Assembly: GCA_963578105.1 (NCBI GenBank)
Contig: CAUZBP010000001.1
Coordinates: forward strand, 227,607 to 291,606
DNA: 64,000 nt
Source of the DNA: GCA-2718815 sp963578105
GTDB lineage: Bacteria; Planctomycetota; Planctomycetia; Pirellulales; Pirellulaceae
Direction: 5' to 3'
Position 1 is the first letter of the stretch; each line of letters begins with the position of its first letter. The notes beneath the pieces were generated by a model. That model was not told the origin of the DNA. It worked only from the letters and a program-made list of their open reading frames with translations, and searched no databases. Shown one piece after another: positions 7,960-17,296 of this stretch. The position numbers and the translations under genes were made by a program.

Positions 7960-8316
7960 GGAACATGGCCTCGTACAAAACAGCCTTGTGTGTAAATGAA
8001 AAAGGAAGGAAGATTTGCGAGATGTCGACTGACTTGCTAACGAGAACGCCAGGGCTTTGTTTCCAATTTTTTTGTTGAACACGGGTGGACGGGGTCGTTG
8101 GCAAGGAGGCAGCCGGCCACGGCCTGATCTTGCGGGTGGATGCAACCACAGCTGACTGCGAGAGTGTCACGGTACAGGTTCCGTCGGCGGGCGGCTCGAA
8201 TGTTAGATGAACGGAAACAGGCGGCACGGGTTGCGTCCTGTCGAAAAAGCACTATTTTCCACTAGCCGGATGATGAAACCCGGGGGCAACTACCGTTACG
8301 TTAGAGGGGTACTCGC
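7960..8316. other. Intergenic region before the ABC importer operon
   Basis: About 360 bases between the DUF1559 promoter and the importer start. I see AGAGGGG at 8302-8309, a good ribosome site for the TTG start at 8317. No gene, and no confident promoter or operator, is visible in the rest. Confidence 0.5.
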
Positions 8317-10926
8317 TTGAACGTCGCTGCACCAACTTTACTGCAGTTGGAACAAGTCACGAAATCTTTCCCGGGAGTCCGTGCTCTCGCCGACGTTGAT
8401 TTCGATTTGCGCCCCGGAGAAGTTCACGCTCTGGTGGGTGAAAATGGAGCCGGCAAAAGCACGTTAATCAACATCATTTCGGGGGTTCTGCAACCCGATT
8501 CCGGCTGCTGCCGGTTGGAGGGGCAGGTCTGCCAGTGGAACGACCCGGTCGCTGCTCGGAAAACGGGTATCGTGACGGTTCACCAGGAAGCAGATTTTTT
8601 CCCCACGCTTTCCGTGGCAGAAAACATCGCCCTGCTGCATGGTCTGCCAACGAGGAAGTTCGGGTTTGTGAACTGGTCGGCCATGCAGAAGACGGCGCAA
8701 AAAGTGATCGGGGCGGTGGGCGAACCAATCGGAGCAGGGGTTCCCGCCGACCGTTTAAGTGTGGCGCATCGTCACATGCTCCAGATTGCAGCGACCGTTT
8801 TGCAAAGTGCTAAAGTGGTGGTTCTCGACGAGCCCACCAGCGCCTTGACGTCCGTGGAGGCTGCCTGGCTGTTTCAGCAGGTGGCCAGACTGAAAGCAGA
8901 TGGGGTGGGTGTGATTTATATCTCCCACCGACAGGAGGAAGTGTTTGCACTGTCGGACCGGATTACGGTATTGCGAGACGGCCGAAAGATCTGGACCAGG
9001 GATCGAAAAGACGTGGACGGCAAGTTGCTGGTCCAGGCGATGGTCGGCCGTGATTTAGAGGACAGTTCCAGCGACCGTCAGCGTCGCCCCGATTCTTCGG
9101 CTGGTGATCCGGAACGGGGCCACACGGTTCGCCGCCTGGAAGTTCGTGATCTGAACGATGTCAAAGGCAGGTTTCAAGGAATCAATTTTTGCGTGGGAGC
9201 TGGCGAAATCGTCGGAGTGTACGGACTGATTGGTGCCGGGCGCACTGAAATGGCACGGGGTATTTTTGGTTTGGAGCCACTCGCCAGCGGTTCGGTACTC
9301 GTGGATGACGAGGCGATCGAAATTCGACGGCCTCAGGATGCCGTCCGTGCCGGTATTGCGTATTTGCCCGAAGACCGGTTGCGGGAAGGTCTCTGCCGTG
9401 GACTGAGCATTCGCGCGAATACGGTCCTACCCACGTTGGACCGTTGGACCCAGCTTTTTCGATCTTCACCACAGACGGAATTTTCCAGCGCAAGCCGGTT
9501 GCCCCACCAGGAGCCATGGATCAAACGTTGGTCATTGGGGTTGCTCGCCAGTCGTCGGGTTGAACAGCAGGTGACCCGCCAGGTCGTTCAACAGCTGGAA
9601 GTGCGCCAACGGACGATGGAGCAATCCATCAGCCAGCTTTCCGGAGGAAATCAACAGAAAGTTGTTTTAGGACGTTGGCTGCTGGCGGCACCGAAGGTGA
9701 TGATCCTGGATGAACCAACGCGCGGTGTCGACATTGGGGCCAAGTCAGAAATCCATCGCATTTTGCGGCAAATTGCGGATCGGGGTTGTGCCATTCTGAT
9801 GATCAGCAGCGACCTGCCGGAGATCCAGCAGTATTCTGATCGCATCATGGTGCTTCGGTCCGGAAATATCTCGGACCAATGGCCGGCGACGGAGGTCACC
9901 GCAACCCAGATCGCCGAGGCGGCGCTTCCCATCGAAAAGGCGTGTGATCAAACGCCAGCGGCCCGGAAAAAAACAACAAGTTGGACATCACGGGGTGCCG
10001 GAGAATGGAGCCTTGCGGCAGTTATCGTGGTGTTGAGTATCTGGCTGAGCCTGACAAGCGTGAATTTTTTCAGCTGGGCGAATTTTGGCAATCTACTGGC
10101 TGAAACTGCGCTCTGGTCGATTCTGGGTTTGGCAGCTGCGACGGTGATTATTGCGGGAGGCATCGATATTTCAATCGGTTCGTTGCTCGCCCTGGCAGCG
10201 GCTTGCGGAGGCTTGTTGCTCAAGCTGCCCATGGCTCCCCAAATTTCAATTCCCCTGGCAATCCTGGCGTCATTGCTGGTTGGGCTCGGGGGGGGATTGC
10301 TCAACGGATTCGTGTCACTTGTCGGCAGAGTCCATCCCATTGTGGTGACACTGGGCATGATGATTGTTTATCGAGGGATGGTGATCGCCCTGGTCAGTGG
10401 ACGACAAATCAATAGTGTACCGCAGGCCTTCGGATGGATTTCGATTCATCCGGAATCGGGATTTCGGGGGGCAATTGTGTTGGGTCTTCTCGTTTCAGCG
10501 ACGCTTTACGTCGTTCATGCCCATCGGCGCGCGGGGAGGCACCTGTATGCTTTGGGTTCTAGCCCGAGCGCTGCACGACTGGTAGGAGTCTCCCAGGCGA
10601 AAACCTGGCTTTTTGCTTTCGGCCTGGGCGGTTTGTTGACAGGTGTGGCAGCGGTGATGGTGTTGTCCGCAAGCATGCAGATGCAGTCTCAACTGGCTAA
10701 GGGCTGGGAGTTACAAGCCATTGCCGTCGCTGTGATCGGCGGTGTAAGCATCACGGGTGGTCGTGGTACCGTGCTGGGAGTTGTTTTGGGTGCCGTACTA
10801 CTGAGACTCGTCAATCTGGCTTTGGTCCGCTGGGAAATACGTGGCGAGCAAGTCGATGTGTTCATCGGCGGACTGATTCTTACAGCGGTGCTGCTGGACT
10901 TGTTTTGGAAAAGGCGTAGGACATGA
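8317..10926 (+). CDS. Sugar ABC importer: duplicated ATPase fused to permease
   Basis: 869 residues combining two proteins that are usually separate. Residues 1 to about 540 are an RbsA/MglA-type double ATPase: Walker A GENGAGKST (41-49), Walker B VVVLDEPTSAL (about 166), second-half signature LSGGNQQ (about 440) and Walker B VMILDEPTRGVD (about 460). As in RbsA, the second half has a degenerate P-loop (GLIGAGRTE). Residues from about 560 on are an RbsC-type permease with around eight to ten helices and the family motif GGIDISIGS. The start is TTG with AGAGGGG seven bases before it. The gene overlaps the next permease by ATGA. A second permease and a RhaS-like binding protein follow, so the importer is probably for rhamnose or a related sugar; autoinducer-2 is an alternative. 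Confidence 0.92.
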   Translation: MNVAAPTLLQLEQVTKSFPGVRALADVDFDLRPGEVHALVGENGAGKSTLINIISGVLQPDSGCCRLEGQVCQWNDPVAARKTGIVTVHQEADFFPTLSVAENIALLHGLPTRKFGFVNWSAMQKTAQKVIGAVGEPIGAGVPADRLSVAHRHMLQIAATVLQSAKVVVLDEPTSALTSVEAAWLFQQVARLKADGVGVIYISHRQEEVFALSDRITVLRDGRKIWTRDRKDVDGKLLVQAMVGRDLEDSSSDRQRRPDSSAGDPERGHTVRRLEVRDLNDVKGRFQGINFCVGAGEIVGVYGLIGAGRTEMARGIFGLEPLASGSVLVDDEAIEIRRPQDAVRAGIAYLPEDRLREGLCRGLSIRANTVLPTLDRWTQLFRSSPQTEFSSASRLPHQEPWIKRWSLGLLASRRVEQQVTRQVVQQLEVRQRTMEQSISQLSGGNQQKVVLGRWLLAAPKVMILDEPTRGVDIGAKSEIHRILRQIADRGCAILMISSDLPEIQQYSDRIMVLRSGNISDQWPATEVTATQIAEAALPIEKACDQTPAARKKTTSWTSRGAGEWSLAAVIVVLSIWLSLTSVNFFSWANFGNLLAETALWSILGLAAATVIIAGGIDISIGSLLALAAACGGLLLKLPMAPQISIPLAILASLLVGLGGGLLNGFVSLVGRVHPIVVTLGMMIVYRGMVIALVSGRQINSVPQAFGWISIHPESGFRGAIVLGLLVSATLYVVHAHRRAGRHLYALGSSPSAARLVGVSQAKTWLFAFGLGGLLTGVAAVMVLSASMQMQSQLAKGWELQAIAVAVIGGVSITGGRGTVLGVVLGAVLLRLVNLALVRWEIRGEQVDVFIGGLILTAVLLDLFWKRRRT

Positions 10927-11897
10927 AGCGAAAAGGATTCATAAAAAATATTCCGGTTCTGCTGCCTTGGCTGCTGCTGCTGCTCGCAGTGGGGCTTGTT
11001 TTTTCACAGGTCGAACGTCCTGCAGCCCTGGTGAATGTGGGTGTCCAATGGGCCCGGGTCGGAGTCCTGGCGATCGTGATGACGGCGATCATTCTCAGTG
11101 GTGGAATCGACCTTTCGGTGGGATCGATGATTGCGCTCAGCTCGGTTGCCATGGGGCTTTTGTGGAAAGCCGGTTGGCCGGCGGAAGTGGCCAGTGGTTT
11201 GGCCGTCCTGGTAGGAGCCACGATAGGGGCTATCAACGGGTTTTTAGTGGTGTTGGGATTGTCGCCTCTGGTGGCGACCCTGGCGACGATGGCCTTTTAC
11301 TCGGGATTGGCGCTGATGCTTTGCGGTGGCGAAAAGATCACCAAGCTACCCGATCCGGCCATTGATACGAGCCAAATCGCCGGTTGGCCCAGCGAGTACT
11401 GGATCCTGGCATTTGTTTTTGCGGCCGCGATGCTTCTCGTTCATGGTACGCGGTTTGGTCGTTGGTGCTATGCAATCGGTGACAATCCAATGGCGGCACG
11501 GTTCGCAGCGATTCCCGTACGACGTACTCAATGGTGGCTTTACACGGCTTCCGGCATGGTATCGGGGTTGTTGGCGGTGGTCTATACTGTGCGGAAAGGT
11601 GCCATTCCGGATGCACATCGGGGCATCGAATTGGAAGCGATTGCCTGTGTCGTCGTGGGTGGCACGCTGATTACGGGTGGTCGCGGTGGTATTCTTAAAA
11701 CCCTGCTGGGAATCGTGGTGATTGCCAACATCGACATTGGTTTATTTTTCCTGAGCGGGCGCTTCAAATTCATCGGAGCGGATGCCAGGCTCATGGTCGT
11801 GGGCGTGTTGCTGATAGTCGTTGCAGTGTGGAACGAATGGTTGGCGCGAACCGATGACAGGGTGGAAACGCTGAATGAGGCAGCAGAACGAATATGA
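10923..11897 (+). CDS. Sugar ABC transporter permease (RbsC/RhaP-Q family)
   Basis: Inner-membrane permease of 324 residues with about eight to ten hydrophobic segments and the family motif GGIDLSVGSMIAL near residues 60-72. Conserved loops GDNPMAARFAAIPV and GGTLITGGRGG also match the family. It starts inside the fusion gene's stop (ATGA) and its own stop overlaps the binding-protein gene, so translation is probably coupled. Together with the permease half of the preceding protein it gives two different permeases, as in the rhamnose system. Confidence 0.93.
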   Translation: MKRKGFIKNIPVLLPWLLLLLAVGLVFSQVERPAALVNVGVQWARVGVLAIVMTAIILSGGIDLSVGSMIALSSVAMGLLWKAGWPAEVASGLAVLVGATIGAINGFLVVLGLSPLVATLATMAFYSGLALMLCGGEKITKLPDPAIDTSQIAGWPSEYWILAFVFAAAMLLVHGTRFGRWCYAIGDNPMAARFAAIPVRRTQWWLYTASGMVSGLLAVVYTVRKGAIPDAHRGIELEAIACVVVGGTLITGGRGGILKTLLGIVVIANIDIGLFFLSGRFKFIGADARLMVVGVLLIVVAVWNEWLARTDDRVETLNEAAERI

Positions 11898-12901
11898 TGA
11901 TTAAACGATCAAAGACCGCTCTGGTCGTTGGTTTCCTGTCCTGTTGTCTATTAGGGTGTCAACAAGATCAGGATGCTGAGTCACCTGTCCGGATTGGCAT
12001 GATGCCAAAATTGATGGGAATTTCATTTTTCGACGCCGCAGGCCGGGGGGCACAGGAGGCGGCCGAGGAATTGGGAGTCGATTTAACCTACGACGGGCCA
12101 ACGGAGGACAATACCGAACAACAGGCCAAAATGATCGAGGCCTGGGTGGCACAAGGGTTCGATGTGATTGCCGTGGCTCCGAATGATCCCGACGCGATCG
12201 CGTCGACGTTGTTCAGCGCTCAGTCTCAAGGAGTCCAGGTCATTACCTGGGATACGGACGCCGATGTGGAGTCCTCGCAGCGAAGCATCTTTGTGAATCA
12301 GGCTCCCGCAGAAGATATTGCAAATACCCTTGTCGATGTGATGGTTCGAGGTGCTGGTGAGAACAAAAAATTGACAGGACAATTTGTGATCATCAGCGGT
12401 ACGAAAACTGCCGCGAATCAAAATTCGTGGATGGAGATCATGGTCCCGCGTCTGCAGCAGCATCCAGACTGTGAGCTTCTGGAAACTCGATACCCGACCG
12501 AGGATCAGTTGAAAGCGCGCGAGGAAACGGCAAATCTATTGGCCGCTTATCCGGAATTGAGGGGCATCTGGGCAATTACTTCTGTTGCCTTGCCCGCTGC
12601 TGCCAAGGCGGTACGTGATGCGGGTCGTCAGGGACAAGTTTTTGTCACCGGCTTGAGCCTGCCGAGTTTGATGCGAGATTATGTGCAGGACGGTACGGTC
12701 GAGGAATTTGTTTTGTTTGATGTGGAAAAGCTGGGCTATCTGACCGTCCAGGTGGCTGCCGCTCTGCACCGGAACCCTTTGTTACCGGCCGAGAGTCGGG
12801 CGATGGGCAAGCTCGATTCGATTCGTATCACCGAGCGTGAGGTGATTCTTGGGAAGCCCCTGATTTTCGACAAAAACAACATCGACCAGTACAACTTTTG
12901 A
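11894..12901 (+). CDS. Periplasmic sugar-binding lipoprotein, RhaS/LsrB-like
   Basis: Type I substrate-binding protein of 335 residues. The signal peptide ends in a lipobox, LLGC, so the mature protein is lipid-anchored. Motifs GISFFDAAGRGAQEAAEELG, YDGPTEDN, FDVIAVAPNDPDAI and QVITWDTDAD align in order with RhaS (rhamnose) and, less closely, LsrB (autoinducer-2). The end, DKNNIDQYNF, is also RhaS-like. The gene overlaps the upstream permease (ATGA) and a tiny downstream ORF (TGATG). Ligand specificity cannot be read from sequence alone. Confidence 0.92.
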   Translation: MMIKRSKTALVVGFLSCCLLGCQQDQDAESPVRIGMMPKLMGISFFDAAGRGAQEAAEELGVDLTYDGPTEDNTEQQAKMIEAWVAQGFDVIAVAPNDPDAIASTLFSAQSQGVQVITWDTDADVESSQRSIFVNQAPAEDIANTLVDVMVRGAGENKKLTGQFVIISGTKTAANQNSWMEIMVPRLQQHPDCELLETRYPTEDQLKAREETANLLAAYPELRGIWAITSVALPAAAKAVRDAGRQGQVFVTGLSLPSLMRDYVQDGTVEEFVLFDVEKLGYLTVQVAAALHRNPLLPAESRAMGKLDSIRITEREVILGKPLIFDKNNIDQYNF

Positions 12902-13044
12902 TGGCTGCTAACACGGCTTTGCTGGATACAGTCCGCCACTTCCATGCACTCGCTTCGCAGTTGTGGAGTGACTATCTTTCTGGAGGACTGGAAGCCTGGA
13001 CTCAAAATCTTTCGAACCGGTCGCTGCGACGGCTGAAGGCCTGA
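12901..13044 (+). CDS. Possible 47-residue protein, translationally coupled
   Basis: Not recognised. An ATG overlaps the binding-protein stop as TGATG and the frame runs to a TGA that overlaps the next ORF's ATG, again as TGATG. The product is helical-looking and basic toward its end (NLSNRSLRRLKA), with no signal peptide or motif. Two consecutive stop/start overlaps in register with an operon favour real translation, but the length is small and there is no homology to support it. Confidence 0.4.
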   Translation: MAANTALLDTVRHFHALASQLWSDYLSGGLEAWTQNLSNRSLRRLKA

Positions 13045-13271
13045 TGAATTTTCTGCAGCAATCTGAAACGACCCCCGATTGTGCTGTTGCGGAGCATGCG
13101 GTCCGCGAAATTTGTGAGCTTGCACAGCGTTGTGCCTGTCGTCTGGAAGGACTGTGCTTCATCACGGGCGAGGCGGGACTGATTCCACGCAAACAGGATC
13201 ACCAGTCGTATGAAACGGCCTTAAAGCAGTTGGAACACTTGATCGGACAACTGGAAAGACTCGTTCATTAA
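13044..13271 (+). CDS. Possible 75-residue Cys-containing protein, translationally coupled
   Basis: Not recognised. It starts at a TGATG overlap with the preceding tiny ORF. The product is probably all helical: a first half with spaced cysteines (CAVAE, ICELAQRCAC, GLCF) and a second half ending in a heptad-like stretch, ALKQLEHLIGQLERLVH. The cysteines do not form an obvious metal site. It lies between the sugar importer and thymidylate kinase. Confidence 0.45.
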   Translation: MNFLQQSETTPDCAVAEHAVREICELAQRCACRLEGLCFITGEAGLIPRKQDHQSYETALKQLEHLIGQLERLVH

Positions 13272-13356
13272 ATGTCAAATGCCGGGTCTGTCGATGAGCC
13301 TGGTGGGCGCCCGCTTGTCCTTGTTGACTGTTTGGGCATGGACTATCATTTCGTCG

Positions 13357-14103
13357 ATGACAAGTCGTGGCCTACTCATCGTGTTTGAAGGGATTGACGG
13401 GACTGGGAAGTCGACCCAGGTGCGTTTGCTGGCGGACGCTCTCTCCAGCGCGGGGCTGGACGTGATCCAGTCCAAAGAGCCTACCGACGGACCGTGGGGG
13501 AGGAAAATCCGCGCATCGGCTGCCAGCGGTCGCATGGCTCCCGCAGAGGAACTCGATGCGTTTGTGAAGGACCGTCGCGAACACATTGAGAACCTGATCA
13601 CACCCGGCCTGGAGGCAGGTAAGGTGGTAATCCTGGACCGCTACTTTTATTCCTCGATTGCGTATCAAGGTGCCAGGCTGGGTAATGTCGAGGAAATCGC
13701 CCGGCAGATGAGCAGTTTTGCTCCGCTGCCAGACGTGGTATTCCTGATCGATATTGATCCGGTGGTCTCGCTGGCTCGCATCGTAGAAAGCCGGGGCGAA
13801 ATACCGAACCAATTTGAACAGGTCGCGTCTCTGAATGCCGCCCGCGAAATTTTTAACCAATTGGCTGAAGGGGATCCCCGCATTGTCAAACTAGACGGCA
13901 ATTGCTCTCTGGAATCCATTCGGATGACCCTTCTCGACTTGTTGGTGAACGACGTGTTGAGAAAGGCAACGTGCTACGAATCGAAGTGGTGTGATGTTTC
14001 GAACTGTCTGTCTGCCAAGTCGGGTCGATGCGAGTGGTACAACATTCGACAGTCTCTTGCCGACCGGCTTTCGTCGTCCTACACATCGGCACTCATCAGC
14101 TAG
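13357..14103 (+). CDS. tmk: Thymidylate kinase with C-terminal extension
   Basis: Phosphorylates dTMP to dTDP. The P-loop FEGIDGTGKST is at residues 10-20, the DR motif in ILDRYFYSSIAYQG near residue 94, and PDVVFLIDIDP and a LID-like RIVESRGEIPNQFE segment follow. ATG 13357 is chosen because the P-loop strand then begins at the normal distance; the frame is open to 13279 without family-like sequence. The protein is about 248 residues, some 35-40 longer than usual, because of a C-terminal tail with four cysteines (CYESKWC, NC, RC). The tail is not part of the known fold and its role is unknown. Confidence 0.92.
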   Translation: MTSRGLLIVFEGIDGTGKSTQVRLLADALSSAGLDVIQSKEPTDGPWGRKIRASAASGRMAPAEELDAFVKDRREHIENLITPGLEAGKVVILDRYFYSSIAYQGARLGNVEEIARQMSSFAPLPDVVFLIDIDPVVSLARIVESRGEIPNQFEQVASLNAAREIFNQLAEGDPRIVKLDGNCSLESIRMTLLDLLVNDVLRKATCYESKWCDVSNCLSAKSGRCEWYNIRQSLADRLSSSYTSALIS

Positions 14104-14439
14104 AATTTCCGGGAGTCAGGTCCGACTCAATCACGTTGTAGCTGCGACCACTCGGAAAACGGCTGTTTCTATTTGGGATGGCGCACATGAGGCACACCAC
14201 GTTTGCCTGCGCAGCACGAGCGAGGTTTCAACTTGAAAGTCGGATGTAGCAAGTCCTGGTGGTCCAACCGATCTTGTCGTTTTTTGAATGAGCAGTCGTG
14301 GTGGAACAGCCTGATGGACAGAGTAATGAGGGTAGTAGACGATGCCAGTCGTCCGCTGTAGACTCAGCCCAAGTAGGGTAGCCAAAAGAGCGGTCCTCAA
14401 TTTTCCCAGTATCTCAGTTCTGCAGTTGGAGAAAATGCA
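14104..14439. other. Intergenic region without a visible gene
   Basis: About 336 bases between tmk and the thioredoxin-fold gene. I see no supported ORF, RNA gene or strong terminator. A GGAGAAA ribosome site stands just before the downstream ATG. Confidence 0.5.
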
Positions 14440-15033
14440 ATGGTCAAAACCGCCAGTACGATGTTGCCCTTGGGAACGCACGCGCCGGATTTCTCGCTCG
14501 TCAATGTCGATGGCAAGATGGTATCGTTGTCGGACTTTGACGGGGCACCAGCCCTGGTTGTCATTTTTATGTGTAACCACTGCCCCTTCGTGAAGCACAT
14601 TGCCGACGAATTGGCCCGTTTCGGAGGCGACTATCAACCCCGGGGAACTGCAATCGTTGCGATCAGCTCGAATGATGTCAGTCTGCACCCCGAAGACTCT
14701 CCGGAGCAAATGGTGCACGAAGTCGAACAACAGGGTTACACGTTTCCTTACTTGTATGACGAAACCCAGGAGGTCGCGGTTGCTTATCGAGCTGCCTGCA
14801 CTCCCGACTTTTTTGTTTTTGACAAGGATCAGAAACTGGTCTATCGGGGTCAGTTGGATTCCAGTCGACCCGAGAGCGGGATACCTGTGACCGGTGAAGA
14901 TTTGCGCCAAGCGGTCGATGAAGTCCTGGCCGGCCAGGCGGTCTCAGCAGACCAGACCCCCAGTATTGGCTGCAACATCAAATGGAAGGTTGGTGCGGAA
15001 CCACAGTACTTTGATCCGGCCGGAACTGCTTGA
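14440..15033 (+). CDS. Thioredoxin-fold redoxin (AhpC/TSA-like) family protein
   Basis: A 197-residue thiol protein. After LPLGTHAPDFSLVNVDG it has CNHCPFVKH, a CxxC redox centre in the family form N-H between the cysteines. AACTPDFFVFD carries the cis-Pro, and SIGCNIKWK is a conserved end motif. It is a common cytoplasmic bacterial family annotated as thioredoxin family or redoxin; the partner is unknown. There is no signal peptide. It stands alone, 208 bases before a dehydrogenase gene. Confidence 0.9.
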   Translation: MVKTASTMLPLGTHAPDFSLVNVDGKMVSLSDFDGAPALVVIFMCNHCPFVKHIADELARFGGDYQPRGTAIVAISSNDVSLHPEDSPEQMVHEVEQQGYTFPYLYDETQEVAVAYRAACTPDFFVFDKDQKLVYRGQLDSSRPESGIPVTGEDLRQAVDEVLAGQAVSADQTPSIGCNIKWKVGAEPQYFDPAGTA

Positions 15034-15241
15034 CACGGTTCCGCGTTTGACGAAAGGTTGTTGGTCGGAGTCCTCCGCTCTGAACGGAAACCACTTTGGG
15101 ATTGGGGCTCCACCGATTTTTTGTGCCCGGCACTGTTCGATGATGGCAGGGCCGGCAAATAGAAAAAAATTCTTGCGCGTGTTACTGAAGCCGACTTCTT
15201 TTTCCTCATCCTGTCGATTCTCACCTCCCTGATGTTTTCCA

Positions 15242-16303
15242 ATGAAATTTCAAGCAAAACCACTCGAGCAGTTAATTTCCGCCATCTTTGCGCGTGCCGG
15301 GTCCGATCAGGGTGAAGCTGACCTGATCGCCCAGCATCTGGTGAAGGCGAATCTTGTTGGACACGATTCACACGGTGTGATTCGTACACCGATTTACATC
15401 GAATGGTTGCGGGATGGAAAAGTTGTTGCCAATCGAAAACTGAAGATGGTCTTTGAGAGTCCGTCGATTCTGGTAGTCGACGGGCAGTTGGGCTACGGAC
15501 AGTCGGTCGCCAAGCAAGCCGTCGATCTGGGACTGGACAAATGTCAGGAACAAGGAGTCTCCGTGGTTGCGTTACGCAACTCGGGCCACGTCGGACGTGT
15601 TGGCCATTGGGCTGAACTTGCGACAGATGCAGGATGTGTATCCCTGCATTTTGTCAACACGACAGGGTTGGGCATGTTGATGGTACCTACCGGTGGAATC
15701 GACCGGCGGGTTTCCATCAACCCGGTTACCATAGGCGTGCCCGTTGCAGGCAAGCCAGCGGTCATTTTTGACATTGCTGCGGCTGCGGCTGCGGAGGGAA
15801 AACTTAAGGTTGCGCGAAATCGAGGCGTCAGCGTGCCGGATGGTTGGATTCTGGATGCCGACGGTCAGCCGACAAATGACCCCAACGAATTTTACGGGCC
15901 ACCAAGGGGAGCCATTCTTCCCTTCGGAGGACATAAGGGTTACGGACTGGGCCTGATGGCGGAGTTGTTGGCCGGTGCTCTGACAGGAAGTGGATGTAGC
16001 CAAAAGGGAAAGACTGGTTTGGAACAGGGAATGCTCTCGATCTATGTCGATCCGACGAAGGTGGGACCCGAAGGGGGATTTAATGACGAGGTCTCGCGTT
16101 ACGTTGATTTCGTCAGAAGTTCGCGCCCCGACTCCCCCGACGGCAAAGTGATGGTGCCTGGTGATCTTGAGGCCCACAATCAGGCAGAACGACTGGCCGC
16201 AGGAATTGATCTGGATGATGCCACTTGGAATCAGATCACAAGCACCGCTCAGGATCTCGAGGTGGATGCGTCATGGATCGATGCAGCGACGGGCACGGTT
16301 TGA
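15242..16303 (+). CDS. Ldh2/malate-lactate family NAD(P)-dependent dehydrogenase
   Basis: Oxidoreductase of the sulfolactate/malate/ureidoglycolate/2,3-diketogulonate family (YlbC, ComC, YiaK, DpkA), unrelated to classical LDH. Length 353 residues is typical. Motifs: HDSHGVIRTPIY near residue 40 with the catalytic His, VVALRNSGHVGRVGHW, FVNTTGLGMLMVPTGG, FGGHKGYGLGLMAELLAG, and a GGFNDEVSRYVDFVRSSRP segment near the C-terminus. Substrate is a 2-hydroxy acid or imine not definable from sequence. The NHL protein starts 6 bases after its stop, so the two are co-transcribed, and an HpaI-type aldolase is close by, which points to sugar-acid catabolism. Confidence 0.92.
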   Translation: MKFQAKPLEQLISAIFARAGSDQGEADLIAQHLVKANLVGHDSHGVIRTPIYIEWLRDGKVVANRKLKMVFESPSILVVDGQLGYGQSVAKQAVDLGLDKCQEQGVSVVALRNSGHVGRVGHWAELATDAGCVSLHFVNTTGLGMLMVPTGGIDRRVSINPVTIGVPVAGKPAVIFDIAAAAAAEGKLKVARNRGVSVPDGWILDADGQPTNDPNEFYGPPRGAILPFGGHKGYGLGLMAELLAGALTGSGCSQKGKTGLEQGMLSIYVDPTKVGPEGGFNDEVSRYVDFVRSSRPDSPDGKVMVPGDLEAHNQAERLAAGIDLDDATWNQITSTAQDLEVDASWIDAATGTV

Positions 16304-16309
16304 AAATCC

Positions 16310-17296
16310 ATGAACACTGTTGGAACTGCTGAACTGACTTACCAGCCGCTGCTGGACTGGTACCGCCTGCCGTCAGATATCACTCACTTTGAGGCGATTG
16401 GTGTGGCGGTCGACTCGCACGACAATCTGTTCGTGTTCAACCGAGGCGCTCCGGCCGTGATTGTCTTTGACCCGGATGGCAATTTTCTCAACTCCTGGGA
16501 ATGCCAACTTCTTGTTCGTCCCCATGGTATCTGGATCGCCGAGGATGATACTGTTTATTTGGTGGACGACGCTGGTCACGCGGTGCGACAATACACGCCT
16601 GCTGGCCGGCCGATACGTGCAATCGGACCGAGTGGGGTGCCGTCGCCCAGCGGGGCTGAAGGCTTTGATTTTCGCACGATTTTACGCGGTGCGGCGCCCT
16701 ATAACTTGCCGACCAATCTGGTCATTTCCCGGCTTGGCGAGATTTATGTGGCTGACGGATATGGGAATGCAAGGGTGCATCGCTATTCGGGCGAAGGCGA
16801 GCTGATTCAGTCGTGGGGAGAGCCCGGCGATGGGCCGGGCCAATTTCAGATACCACACGGTATTGGAGTCGACGGCGCGGGACGGATTTATGTTGCCGAC
16901 CGGGAAAATAGTCGCATACAAATATTTTCAGCCGATGGTGAATGCCTGAGCCAGTGGACTGATGTCGTCCGTCCTTGTCAGGTATTCATTGCTCGTGATG
17001 ATTTGGTGTACGTGGCTGAGTTGGGTGCTCGCAACGGTTTGTTTTCCTGGATGGATCGTTGTCCAGACGCGGTTGGCGGAAGAGTGAGTATTTTTGATCA
17101 GGACGGAACACTGCTGGCCCGTTGGGGCGGTGGACAGGACGCCAGGCAGCTTCACGAATTTTATGCCGCGCACGACATCTGTGTCGATTCGCGGGGTGAC
17201 ATTTACGTAGGAGAGGTTTCCGTTACGGCTGCTGCCATGGCGGGTGTGGATGCCAGGGACTTACCGGTGCTGCGAAAGTTTGTGCGTTGCAGTTGA
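16310..17296 (+). CDS. NHL-repeat six-bladed beta-propeller protein
   Basis: 328 residues with NHL-type repeats: HFEAIGVAVDSHDNLFVFNR, RPHGIWIAEDDTVYLVDD, NLPTNLVISRLGEIYVADG, IPHGIGVDGAGRIYVADREN and AAHDICVDSRGDIYVGEV. The fold is shared with peptidyl-hydroxyglycine lyases and SMP-30-like lactonases. There is no signal peptide, so it is probably cytoplasmic. Close linkage to the dehydrogenase before it suggests a lactonase-like or sugar-acid role, but no catalytic residues could be assigned. Confidence 0.88.
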   Translation: MNTVGTAELTYQPLLDWYRLPSDITHFEAIGVAVDSHDNLFVFNRGAPAVIVFDPDGNFLNSWECQLLVRPHGIWIAEDDTVYLVDDAGHAVRQYTPAGRPIRAIGPSGVPSPSGAEGFDFRTILRGAAPYNLPTNLVISRLGEIYVADGYGNARVHRYSGEGELIQSWGEPGDGPGQFQIPHGIGVDGAGRIYVADRENSRIQIFSADGECLSQWTDVVRPCQVFIARDDLVYVAELGARNGLFSWMDRCPDAVGGRVSIFDQDGTLLARWGGGQDARQLHEFYAAHDICVDSRGDIYVGEVSVTAAAMAGVDARDLPVLRKFVRCS

